From the NCBI GenBank assembly GCA_037043015.1, contig CM073324.1, positions 22,770,097 through 22,834,096 on the forward strand: a DNA stretch of 64,000 nt, given 5' to 3'. Origin of the DNA: Bryum argenteum. Taxonomy: Eukaryota; Streptophyta; Bryopsida; Bryales; Bryaceae. Under the pieces are notes generated by a model, which had not been told where the DNA came from, did not search any database, and worked only from the letters and a program-made list of their open reading frames with translations. Positions 34,141 to 45,215 of the stretch are shown piece by piece (the stretch's first letter is position 1; the number at the start of each line of letters is the position of its first letter). Position numbers and translations under genes: made by a program.

Positions 34141-35569
34141 ATCCCTTGCCTAGAACGTGTACATAATACCTCCGGTACGTTTCTGCCAAACCTCCGACCT
34201 CCGATCACCCTGAGCAGTGTTCATCGTCCATCCGATGCTTTCATTCTAGATGTGGTGGATCTGAAACTTCTGTTATAAAATGGAAGCATCTTGGGAACCT
34301 GATTTTAGAGTACTTGAACTAGGAAGGTACTTGACGAATGTGATGGTTGCAAGTTTTCTCTTAAGAAATTGATACATGTGTTTCTGGTAAGAAAATGCAC
34401 AACTGTGGTTGTTGTATCATCATTCTACTTTTGCTATCATGACCAGTGTTCGCTTGTCTTGTTTTATGAGGGGCAACAAATACTCCATCTCAGATGTGAT
34501 CATATCATTAATCATGCCATGAAAAGTTGGTATCATCGCATCCAAGATTGTGGGCAGCAATGATTGATTTTGGCAATCTTTCTCTGGGATTCGTTTAATT
34601 TTAGTTGGGCCTCGTGGTGCTACCACGGGAGTAAAATCATTGGTTCTAAGAAAGGAAATAATACGTTGCTTGGAAAGGTGTTTTCTACCGATTTATTTCG
34701 GTCTGTATACTGTAGTGCCTGTAACCCATCTTTCTTGGGGTAAAGTCAATTTTATTATAACACTTAGAGTACCACCATCACCACGCTTTTACTTGAATGC
34801 TCCATGTACAGTACACACCACAAATGATGGCTACTGTACTACCACAGAATCAAGTCTCACAGAAGCAACTTCCTATGAAGACTCTCCATGGTTGGTATTA
34901 GTGACACTTTCCTTTTTGAAATAATTGTCTGTGTACAAAAGTACAAGGAACATATGGTAGTTGCTTCGACTTCTTGAAAGTGTTTTTTAAAAAGGTGTGT
35001 TGAAAAAGACAGCTCTCTTCTGATAGTGTCAGAACAGGACCCTTATGGCCTACTAGCCAATAACCACTATGTTAAGTCAATACTACAATCATGCACTTGT
35101 GTACATTTTTAATAGAATCAAGTATATTTTGGTGTTGGACCATGTACTTACAATCTAGCATGAAACATTCAATGGATTGCAGTGTTAGCTGTTATTAATA
35201 ATTTTTAAATCCACCTTTTTTTTCAAAGAATTGCTTCTAAATCTTCATTACAAGGTGTTGCATTCTAAGTAAGGTACTGGTGGAAAGCGTGACTTGATGT
35301 TGGAAAATCCACTATGCATCTGAATGCTTCGCAACAAAAATATACATGGTACACCTAATGCTCAGAAAGACTCTAATTTAAAGCTTTCGGAAGTGATCAA
35401 AATACACTTACTGAACACAGCAACTCAAATTTCTTTACACCTCATCAAGCCATCACATCTTGAACAATTATCAGATAACTTTCATGAACCAGATGCATAT
35501 TGAAAATAATAGTCACAAGAATGTATGCAAAAATGAAGCGACCTATAAAGGTCTCTGGGAATCTAACAG
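34141..35569. other. Intergenic between PhyH-like and tRNA-binding genes
   Basis: Holds the 3' ends of two convergent genes. AT-rich with no further coding that I can support; short frames on both strands look random. Confidence 0.4.
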
Positions 35570-37520
35570 TTAATGTATACCAGCTCCATCAGGCAATCCA
35601 GGCACTTTAATTGAACCCGAGGATGTAACCAGTGGCTTGCTATCGAACACAGCTAAGCCCCCTGCACCAATCAAGGCACCACATATTAACATTTTTAGTG
35701 CTGGTAAAGCTCCAGTATGACAATCATGAAAAAACAAAGCAACGAGGTCATTGGATTCAATGGTCAACTACGAAATGAGAACATACCTTCAACTTTGAGA
35801 AGAGGCACGATCTTCTCCCAGATTTTTGAGCTTAGCTGCTTAACTGGACTGGCGCTTGGAGACCCACCCTGCAAAGAATGATATAAATGAACATCAGTCG
35901 TGAGTGTATCTGTGTGATGGAACGTGATTACATTGGCCTTGTATCAAGATATGGAGGCTCACCTCTTGAAAGACACGGTCTCCTGGAACAGCATCTGAAG
36001 GAGGCTCAAGTACCTACACAACAATTAACAAGCCATGAAACAGGATTATTTCCATTTTATTAAGTATGAATTGGCTTCATGTGTTACGAATAGGTCATGT
36101 AGGAGTTTATGTTTGTTCCAAAGAATATCGAATTCTAATCAGCATAGACAACGTTTGATCAACTGTCTTCATTCAACAAATTAAAGTAGAAGAAGCCTAC
36201 CTTGACAATCTCACTTCCTTCCGGAGTAGCCACTGACCCCGCCAGAATCATCGCTTCACTAACTTCTCCTGCAAGCTTGGCAGTCTTCAAATTCAGGATG
36301 ACGCAAACTAATTTGCCCTGTAGCTCTTCCACCGTCACAAATTTCTTCAAACCTGCAACAACCTGCAGACGATGGATCTTCAGCAAACGGGACGAGTCCA
36401 TGTCGGTAGAGACCGTGCACATGAACATGTTACACAAAACAAAAAGCAGCGAACTCAGCACCTGTTTGATAGTGCCGCCACCCACGTCTATTTTACACAC
36501 GTACAACTTCTCGGAGTTCGGATGATTTTCCACAGATTGCACTACGGCCACCTGATCTCCCACAACTCACGGAGTCAATAAATAAATAGGATGACAAACA
36601 ACCACAATGACGATTTCAATGACGATTGCAAGGACTTGATACTCTAAGGACAAAGCTTGAGGTTGCAACCAAACTTCTGATTTGTCACAAGCTTTGGTAT
36701 GTCACAAGCAGATGTATACAATTACATCAAATCAAGAAAATGTTCACCATAATTCCATGTTAAGATTAAGGATGTACATCCCAAACACATTTGTTAAAAG
36801 TGTAGGTTTCCAATTGGCTTCAATTACGTTCCAAAACAAGTTCATTGAAAGTGTAAGTTTCCAATTATGTTTCAGACCAACAAAAGATAATGTCCAGGTT
36901 CACGAAAATCACAAATTGATCTAGAAATTACCACTTTTAAGATTATGTGATCCAAATTCCAGTAACAATACCTGCATGAGAGCTTTGTCGAAATTGTCGT
37001 TCTGCTCATTTCCACTTGCAACTGGTGCGTTAGTTGCAGCTTTAGCTCCCGGAAGCTTCACTGGCATACACAAATCAAAACGTTCAAAATCTTCACAAAT
37101 TCGAGGCTTTAAGGCAATATTGTAGGCCACTTTGAATTTATATGAAATGGAACCAGAACATGAGTTCAAGAACTATGAGTATGAAAAAAATCAGAGGCTT
37201 ACAATTGCGTCCCTTGAGGATGTCCGGAATGGGCTTCTCCTCCCTCTTCTTCGGCTTGACGTCCACAACTTCTTCCTGAAAAGATGAGGAGGTAACTAAC
37301 TTAGCATTCAAAATTCAAATAATTTCTCGCGGGCGGGAAAATATATCGAATTCTAAACCCTTACCGCGCTCTGAATGGGATCACCAGAGATTACTGCGGG
37401 CTTGGTGACTGCCGGCACGGGTGCAGCGGGAGCTGCGGCAGGCTCGGAATTCGTGAGACGGGCAAGGATGGAATCCAAGTGCGCAATGGCATCGTCGATG
37501 GCGCTTACGGATTGTGCCAT
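35570..37520 (-). CDS. tRNA-binding (EMAP-II/Arc1p-type OB-fold) protein, 8 exons, 264 aa
   Basis: Stand-alone tRNA-binding protein related to the C-terminal domain of AIMP1/EMAP-II, yeast Arc1p and plant methionyl-tRNA synthetase. It is expected to bind tRNA and assist aminoacylation. Exons (minus): 37520-37365, 37275-37203, 37060-36972, 36551-36462, 36362-36201, 36013-35963, 35868-35787, 35661-35570. They total 795 nt and stay in frame. A short N-terminal helix (DDAIAHLDSILARL) and a Pro/Ala linker are followed by a Lys-rich patch (VKPKKREEKPIPDILKGRN). The OB fold begins near residue 98, with SVENHPNSEKLYVCKIDVG, VVAGLKKFV, LVCVILNLKTAKLAGEVSEA and MILAG as core strands. PSDAVPGDRVF and KVPGLP are also family features. 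The 420-bp intron 3 interrupts the first OB strand. Appears intact. Confidence 0.9.
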
Positions 37521-37828
37521 CTCTCTCCCCACGGACTGAGGCCTAATCAGGCTTCACAATATGTGTGAGAAAACAAATTACCTCTACGATGCTAACAAAC
37601 TGCCACGGAAGCGAAATCGTATGGAGAATTGGTGCGATGATCCGTGCTGGAGAGAGGAAGGTGACGCAGTCGAGGGCTCACAGGGTTTAGGGTATAGGGG
37701 ATTATCATCCGTTTGATGATTTTGATGATAAAAATATTGATGAAGGAGCTCATCCAGGTTGGAGTTCACCTCATCGACCAGATTGTCACAAAGTTTGCTC
37801 TAAGCTTACTACCAAGCCTTGTGTTTAA

Positions 37829-38190
37829 CCCTTAAACGCCCATGGGGTCTTCAACGGGCAGTCCAAAATTGAATCACAGCATCTTTTGGACTTGGGCATC
37901 ATGAATAGTGCACTTTTTGAACTTGGGCACCATGAATGAACCAATCAATGATGAGCTTGCAACCTCCCACAAGGTTATGTACAACCCCAACCTACCTACC
38001 ACGATCCTTTCAAACCATAAAACCATCCATACAAATTGTGATTTGAATTGTAAAATTTCACTTTTTGATTGCATCATAAGACGGTGACCACTTTGACATC
38101 AAAATATAAGTGAAAAGTTGATTACAGTAAGAGCTACAAAGAAGATTCAGTTGGAATCAAGCCCCTCGGGCTTGCTTGGGCGTTTAAGGG
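37829..38190. mobile_element. TTAA-flanked piggyBac-like MITE, 362 bp (copy A)
   Basis: Flanked by TTAA at 37825-37828 and 38191-38194. Ends CCCTTAAACGCCCA and TTGGGCGTTTAAGGG are inverted over 13-14 bp. It is the same length as, and highly similar to, 55833-56194. It lies about 300 bp upstream of the tRNA-binding gene start; no coding capacity. Confidence 0.85.
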
Positions 38191-38194
38191 TTAA

Positions 38195-38760
38195 CCCTTA
38201 ACAAGGCCGATTGTCGAAAATCAACATTATGGATGATTGCAACAACTTTGAAGAGCCATAACTTCTTTGATCCAGAGTCGGATTTGGATGAAAGCAGTTG
38301 GGTTGCGTCCCACATTAATTATACTAGTGTATGTAGTAAAAATTGCATACTTGTAAAATGAAGTATGAATAAATCGCATGCATATTAGTGAAGGCACCTC
38401 CTCTTTTTGGGTTTTCAAACATGGAGCATGTTTTGCCATTGGGAGGCAACTATGGGAATTAAAAATGTTATCATGGATTCCTTTTACATAATCATGCTCT
38501 TAAGATGATGGGTAATAACTTTCTAGTACAAAGATTTTTGATATAAATATTTTTGGTATTGGATTTGCAATGATGTTTCTATCTTGAAAGAAAGTGAATA
38601 AATGAATGACTTTGGTACGCTATATCTACTTCAGCCACTATTGGATTTTAACTTTGTTTTTTGGGATGAATTAGTGGTAGAAACCTTAACAACATTGAAG
38701 GTAGATTGAAGATTTAAGTGCAAAGGGTTATGTTTTGGACTATTTTACCTTTAACACCTG
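38195..38760. mobile_element. TTAA-type element abutting copy A, right end undefined
   Basis: Begins CCCTTAACAAGGCC immediately after the TTAA that closes copy A (38191-38194), so the two share one TTAA. The interior resembles 1-600 of this window (AGAGCCATAACTTCTTTGATC, CATGGAGCATGTTTTGCCATTG). No right terminal repeat was found; the right border is where similarity fades. Confidence 0.5.
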
Positions 38761-39654
38761 CTTCATTAGAAGTGCACGTGGCATTTGAAAAGTGCACATG
38801 TCAATATTTTTGCAATTGGATTATAAAATTAGGAGGCAATTTGGGGCCAATTTTTTTGGAAAATAACATTCATAATTAATGTCTGCTTCAGAAAATCTTC
38901 GTATTCAATATCAACATGGTATAGGTTGTAAGAGAAAGAATTCAATTCATGACATTTGATATTGTATTGAAATTAGTACGAAGGTATGAAAATTCTCTCT
39001 AAACTAATTAAATTGCAATACAACATGATGCAATGATATCATATAAATTTCTAAGTTTTCATTAAAGCTAAATGACTTTGAAGATGAAGGTTCAAATGCC
39101 AATTCATGTTAATACTCCCCATGTATTGCCATTCTATTGACTCAAAATGCATATACATATATAGCTTCTCGCCATCAAGCATCTTCAACTCCTTCTCTGT
39201 TCTTATGCAACTAACACTTGCAAGATTTCTAGACCTTCCTGGAGTCCTACACATGTGCACCTCCATCTAAAATGCTCTTCACACAAACTACTTCATCTAT
39301 AGTTTGTTTTCAACGACCTACAACAATACTTCCAACTCTCGTCGTGGACCACACCGCGAGCAACCTATGTGCATGCCATCAATGTTAAATAGAGAAACAA
39401 GTTTTGAATTCTCAAATTCAGATCATGTTCTGAACGATGCAGATCCTTCATTCCTTCTCCACTTCGCCTAGGGCCACCATCCAAAGATAAACTACTATGT
39501 AAAGCCCCATTCATATCTACATAAAACAAAATGAATTTCAAACAAGTAAGGGGTTAAGTATATGCCCACCTAAACCATGTGAAGATACAAATATCAAGAT
39601 TCATGTACAAGAAGTAACAAAGAAGGTACAAGAAGTAACAAAGAAGGTACGACT
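38761..39654. other. Intergenic, no recognisable gene
   Basis: AT-rich. No gene or clear element. Short frames (e.g. minus strand 39051-39266) have no protein-like features. Confidence 0.35.
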
Positions 39655-40255
39655 TAGCCGAGAATCCAAGCCCAAGTGACCAAATTCTATAAGAGTGGGC
39701 ACGTGCCTACCCGGCTACCCCTCATGTAACTTACAAATATACAATTATTTAAGGGGTGTGTATTGTATTCACCCCACATTTAGTAATTGTAAAGTAAATG
39801 ATGTAAGTTGGAGAGTTACAAAGTGTGGGGACAACTCAATGAAAGCTCGCAAATACAAGAGAATATTTTTTATAAGGGTGGGCATGTGCCTACTTCTAAT
39901 GTAACATACAAACATACAATTATTGAAGGTGGGCTAGGCACGTGCCTACCTCATATCAAACATATGAACATATGAACATAAAATTTCATGTAAAAGACGT
40001 AATGAGAGATGGTACTACTCCACTTAAAATCCAAATCCAAGTGCCTAAACTTTATCGAGGTTGGCATGTGCCTACCCATCATGTAACTTACAAATATATA
40101 AATATTGAAAGCGGCTTCAATAATTAAAACAGAACTAGTTTTACAGGTAGAAATTACAAAATGGATACAATGTGAGTTTTAGCGTTGTACCCATGTCTCT
40201 TAATTATCCAACAAGATATGATATGAATGTAATTACCTTGCGGGGGTTTTGTATG

Positions 40256-41393
40256 TTATACAGTCGAATCCAATAACTCAGTGACAAATGAGTGGAACTC
40301 ACTCGCTATCTCGCAGAAGACAGTCGTCGACCGAGGTCCCATTAAAACTGCAAAACTGTCCTTGCTCCAACCATGACAGCACATCAACGTCAATGGAGCT
40401 GGCCATTCTTCGAAGGAGGATATGCTCTCGAAATCGGAAGGTGGAGTACTCACTATGTCGGAAAGCGTGGCCGAGAAGGTAGGTCGTTTTGAACCACGAT
40501 CTCATTCGTCGGAGATGTGCATACTGTTCCTGGATAGTTGTGACTGCATTGCCGCGGCATCTGCACAGTATTTGTAGCGGCAGAAGTGGTGGCCTCCTGA
40601 AACCAGGCTTTGGGGTTGGGATCAGCCCTCGTCCGATTCACAGTTGATATCGACAACAGGAGATCGTCGGAAACCCCAAAGGTGCTCGCGACGATGACTC
40701 GGCCATAGTTCAGAATCTGCAGAGTCATTTCGACGAAGTTCAGCAAGTTTCGCCTGCCGTAGTAATGAAACACTGCATCTGCACCGAGGGCAGCTTCGAG
40801 TTGAGTCTTGAACGCACAGAAGTCGACTTTGCTCCAGGAACTTGATGGCTTCCACGTCAAGATGAACTAGGTTTTGCGGTCCTTGCGGTCGCGGACTCCC
40901 CTGTACTCCCTCACCTGCCTTTCTTACTGAACTAGCGCCGAAGGCACTTGCTGGGACGGGTTGATTCGTCGTCGTTTCGAACTTCGATAGGTTGTTAAAG
41001 ATCCACGAAATCGATCTGGAGTTGCCAGAGCCGGGGGCTTCTCTCCCATGGTGTAATTTGCCCCCTCCATTTGCCGTGATTTGTCCCCTCAATTTTCAAT
41101 TCCAAGAATGGCCAGCTACGGTTACGTTTTGGTGCGTTAGGGAACATTGGAGGTATCGCGGAATCGCGCATTGAGAGGTCATTGTCCCAAATGGAGATTA
41201 TGAACCAGCGAATGCAGTAGCGATGGTGTCTCCGCCTGTTGTTTAAGATGCTTGAACACTTCTTGCTCGTCCAGATCTCCCCTAATCGGCCTGCCACTGG
41301 AGTGCCTCATGCCTTGCAGACTTCAGGCGCTCCTCTTGGAGGAGCTGGTTAATGGTGGTGGCGGCCTGTTTGCGGAGAAGGTCGGCAAGCATA
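40256..41393 (-). pseudogene. Decayed coding-like region, family uncertain
   Basis: GC content and open frames rise here. The minus-strand frame 40860-40453 includes FKTQLEAALGADAVFHYYG then LQILNYGRVIVAS, which loosely recalls the cofactor-binding part of NADP-dependent alkenal reductases, but downstream the match stops. A second frame near 41393-41280 encodes a helical stretch (LLRKQAATTINQLLQEERL). Several stops and no consistent exon structure suggest a relic; identity is not established. Confidence 0.2.
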
Positions 41394-41754
41394 TGACCCG
41401 GGAGATATGAAACCGTTTGTATTTGCTTGTATTTGTGCAAGTGACCAAATTTTTAACGGTAGGCATGTGCACACCACAATAATTGAATCATTTGCGAATA
41501 AATAATGTTCGAGAACGTAAACACTTAGTATAACACTACAACTCAATCCAAAATTCCGAATAGAAGTGACCAAGTTTTAGAGGGGTTGGCATGTGCCTAC
41601 CCCTCATGTAACTTACAAATATACAATTAAGGAAAAGTGACAAATATATTAGGGCGTGGTATGCATATTACAACAAAAAAAATATAAGAGAAGGTTACAA
41701 ATATCATAATTTATTTTGATGTTGTTGAAAGCATAATTAAAACTGTCATTTGCA

Positions 41755-41880
41755 TTGTGTCATTACGGTCAAGTCATTACGGCGGTCACTTTTAATGCCA
41801 TTTTTTACTAGTGTGATACTTGTGATACAAGTCACTACGGCCGTCACTTTTAGTGCCATTTTCTACTAGTGTGTTACTTG
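41755..41880. repeat. Two tandem CACTA-type right ends, unit of about 75 bp
   Basis: GTCACTTTTAATGCC then ATTTTTTACTAGTG, followed by GTCACTTTTAGTGCC then ATTTTCTACTAGTG. Each ends in CTAGTG, as at 31470. The unit also holds GTCATTACGG/GTCACTACGG. Probably a nested or duplicated CACTA terminus; no matching left end was located. Confidence 0.5.
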
Positions 41881-42539
41881 CGATACGGCAATGATATTTA
41901 GCATTTGAGGGCTCTGCTTGTCGACCTAGTTTTTGAAAGACTTATTTTTCTGAGATGGGAAGAATCTTGGATGATTAACCTCCTTCTGGTAATGACATTA
42001 TGGAGGAGTGTTGTGTGGGTTGATCGGCATTTGCTGTTGAAATCGATCCCTGAATTCTTGCTTCCTATATGAGCGACACTTCTATGGTGCTGAATACATA
42101 TATTTCAGAAACATTCTAGAATTTGTACTTAAGTTTCATAGTGTTGAGGCATGTGTCTTTGAGTGAAGAGTGTGCACATGCCTACCCCTTCTTTTCATTG
42201 AAATTGAATTTTGGTGAATAAAGAGGGTGGGCACATGCCTACCGCCCGCTTATTAAGACTTTTTTACTGTGTATAAGGAGGGTGAACACATCCTATCACG
42301 GCATGGGTGCCCGTGTGGAAGATAAAAAAGATATCCAAGGTACACAAGTCAAAAGCCATAAGTGTCAGGCACAACATCCAAAAAACTTACCACTTTGTAG
42401 GTCGTTTTTTATAAAAATGTAATTTTCAACGTAAAAAAAAGTGCACATGCCTATGAGTACTTTTAACGAAGCAGGTGTTCTTTGCAAAATTTTTGGGAGT
42501 TTTCACTTTTGCAAGGTCATTATTTGGGCAGAGAAATTT

Positions 42540-43030
42540 TTCTCCTGTATTATTTTGTTCAAGGGTCTTATTGAGATGAAGGTAAACACCTTTATAGTTG
42601 GTGATTAGTTCATTGCAATAAGTCTTTTATAGCATCTTCACTTCAAAATGAAAATGTTGACATTTTGTGATGTTTTATGACTCCCGATACGTTACTATCT
42701 CTCATCTATAAGGCCTCATGACACATCCTCAGAAAAAGGTCGTGGGGTCAAATCACAAGGCCCTATAAATAAGTCAAACCATATAGGGGTTGACCCCTCT
42801 ATGGCTTTAGATGAGAGCTCAAATTTGATGTGTCATGACTTTATTTAGCAACTTCATTGTGGGTCATATTTTGAATCATGAGGCCTGATAAATTTTAAGA
42901 TCATAACTTATTGGTACTAAAATAACGTCACAAAATCTTAACATTTTCACTTTGGAGTGAAGGTGCTATCAATAGACCTAATGCAACAAAAATTCACCAA
43001 CTACAAAAATGTATACATTTATCTCTACAA
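42540..43030. repeat. Foldback, arms about 150-190 bp
   Basis: CTTATTGAGATGAAGGTAAA (about 42568), GGTGATTAGTTCATTGCA and GCATCTTCACTTCAAAATGA on the left recur reversed at about 42890-43030 (TTTTCACTTTGGAGTGAAGG, TGCAACAAAAATTCACCAAC). The left arm matches 700-890, so this belongs to the family at the window start. Confidence 0.6.
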
Positions 43031-43104
43031 CGCGCTTCAACAAAACAAAAAACAAAAAAAAATTAAAAAATTTAAAAGAAAATAAAAAAATAAATGAATA
43101 AAAA

Positions 43105-43648
43105 AATATTTGGGTGCTCAAAACCCCAAAACTGCGATTTTTCTACCTCTATGCACTCCCGGGGGTGTAAACCAAAAATTCCCGCCTTCAAAAACTTCCA
43201 ACCGTAAGATCTTGAACCTAAGAATATTTTTAGTTAATGTTCCAAAAATAGACCATTGGATGTTTACCATTTGAGAGATCATGACATTCAAAGTTTGTCT
43301 CCCAAGTTTTTTGGGCATTTTGAAGATTGTTCATGGAATTTTTGAAGGCTACCCTTGTAAAACTGGTAAACGTTTTGACTTGTCACTTTGGAATTCAAGT
43401 AGTGATTTGTTTATGACAATATTTTCAGACAAAGACTAAATTTAAACTGCCCTTTTAGGTCTTCAAACTTAAAATTTCTCGATGAAGGTTTTAAAATTGG
43501 AATTTGGCTTTGCAATTTTTACCACATACTTTTTGGAGTATAAGGAACACCCAATAAAAATTTAGGCAAAAAATATTACTTTAAACACCTTCATCTAAGC
43601 TACCCGAAGTTTCAAAAACCGGTTTCAGATTTCAAGGACGGTTAGGGG
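43105..43648. mobile_element. TTAA-type element related to 30308-31232, left end lost
   Basis: The right end GGACGGTTAGGGG is followed by TTAA (43649-43652). The interior follows the 30308-31232 element (CCAACCGTAAGATCTTGAAC, GGCTACCCTTGTAAAACTGG). The left terminal repeat is not recognisable. Confidence 0.55.
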
Positions 43649-43652
43649 TTAA

Positions 43653-43911
43653 CCCCTAACTCTCCTTGAAGCCCGAAACGGGTTTCGGAGGTTCCCGCAA
43701 GAGAAAACTCAGCCAACTTTGACCATTATAATCTCACAAATGAGGAAGAATGAACGGTTCAAATTTGGTATGTGAGATGAATGTCAAGTGAACTTCGAGA
43801 TCTTACGGTTGAATCTTTCAAATAATGCTTAGATTGAGATTTCTTGAGCTGAATCTAAAGGAAGGTCAAATTTTGTGACTTAGACCGTTTTGCAACAAGG
43901 AGAATTAGGGG
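43653..43911. mobile_element. TTAA-flanked piggyBac-like MITE, 259 bp
   Basis: Left end CCCCTAACTCTCCTTG, right end CAAGGAGAATTAGGGG (inverse with one difference). TTAA at 43649-43652 (shared with the neighbouring element) and 43912-43915. The interior carries CGAGATCTTACGGTTGA, the family motif in reverse. Confidence 0.8.
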
Positions 43912-44332
43912 TTAAAAGGTAACCCAAAGAGCTTTACACATGGGGAATTGACCCCAATATATTGATTGTCTAATGTGGACTCCGAGCGGCCCACTGAGCC
44001 AATTGTTTTGAAAAAATGAGTGAATGAACATGGGAAATTGGTTGCCCTCAACTCCTCATGTTATGCGTCCCTGTAGTAGGGATTTTGCCCTAGTCTAAAC
44101 TACTTTCAGTATAGTATGGTTCAACGGTAGAAAAGCAAAATAGTCTGTCGTATTGTGACTAAGGTCACATGTATTCGCGGTATAAGTGTAACTATGTATA
44201 AACGTACCTGAGGGCTTGTCTTGCGGCGATTCACTCTTATACCCAGGGATCACTCAATTTGGGTTACTGTCATTACCAATGCACTATATCTAGACTCAAT
44301 GCAGTCTCAGTCTTGTCTAGTATTCTAAGGGA

Positions 44333-44750
44333 AGTCAATAGTTCTGGTCAATAGTTCAGGTTATGTCAATAGACCCAAATGCAGACTATCACCTAGTCAA
44401 ATGCCGATATAATATTTTGAAATACTACACATAAATATTTAGTCAATAGATCCAGTCCCAGTGTATTATATACGATACTATTTACACAATGCCTAACGAA
44501 CAGTTTGTCAATAGGTCCAGGTGCAATGAATGATTTAGAATCTGCCTACCTCTGTGCAGCTCTCCAAGTCTCTCAAGTCAATAGGTCTTGTACACATGCA
44601 ATATGTATGCAATTATGCCCTGCACAAACACACACTCAGCTCAATCTCATGTTCAAACACTCAATAATAGCTTAAAACTCCAAGAATATCCAAAAACATG
44701 TCAAACCCAAACCCAGGGACTTACCCTAAAATTTATGTCAATAGGTCTCA
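44333..44750 (+). repeat. Seven copies of GTCAATAG(G/A/T)(T/C)C-type word
   Basis: Occurrences near 44333, 44347, 44365, 44442, 44507, 44577 and 44737, most extended as GTCAATAGGTC or GTCAATAGACCC, separated by unrelated sequence. Spacing is irregular. It is unexplained by any element I recognise. Confidence 0.5.
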
Positions 44751-45062
44751 CTCAACTTCAAATTTCGGTCTTATTATTCAAATTCTTTAAATAATCCTAT
44801 TACTTACTCCAAACCAAAGGCAAACTCAAAACTCAACACTTAGTTTTCAAACAAATTTCGAACAAACTTGTCTAATTGGGGTATTTTGGAAATTGATCTT
44901 CCAATTTTAGAGTTGCATTTGAAAAATCCAACCGTAAGATCTTGCTTAGAGCTGTCCAATTAGTTTGTATGTTGACTTTCACAATTTTTGACCATACGGA
45001 TTTTGATTTATACTCAATCAAAGTATAAAAAGAATTTGAATCTGCATTTAAACCGGCAGTCT

Positions 45063-45215
45063 ATTACCACGCGATTTAACCCAAAGCTGCGGACTCCAGA
45101 CCCTATGGCCATGCACTGTGACCTATTGCCATGCAAATAAGTCCTAAAGCCATGGACAAGCAGACCCTACTGCCGTCCGAAGGAGGCCCTATGGCCGTGC
45201 GAATTTCGGCACTTC
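45063..45215 (+). repeat. Degenerate array of CCCTATGGCCATGC-like units
   Basis: About seven units (CCCTATGGCCATGCA, CCTATTGCCATGCA, CCTAAAGCCATGGA, CCCTACTGCCGTCCG, CCCTATGGCCGTGCG and two weaker ones) spaced 20-33 bp apart. Short and diverged; function unknown. Confidence 0.45.

Larger units (their letters stand above)
39655..42455 (+). repeat. Dispersed repeat with GGTGGGCATGTGCCTACC core, about nine copies
   Basis: Same-strand copies of the core at 39695-39711, 39878-39894, 39931-39950, 40059-40077, 41459-41475, 41583-41601, 42171-42188, 42226-42243 and a partial at about 42441-42453. Better copies are part of a unit of about 110-130 bp: AATCCAAGCCCAAGTGACC before the core and CTCATGTAACTTACAAATA after it. 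The core contains a near-perfect palindrome, GGCACGTGCC (G-box) or GGCATGTGCC. The origin is unknown. Confidence 0.65.

Noticed and set aside
40453-40860. Intact NADP-dependent oxidoreductase gene
   Set aside because: Similarity is limited to one short block, no start, cofactor-binding Gly motif or consistent exons are visible.
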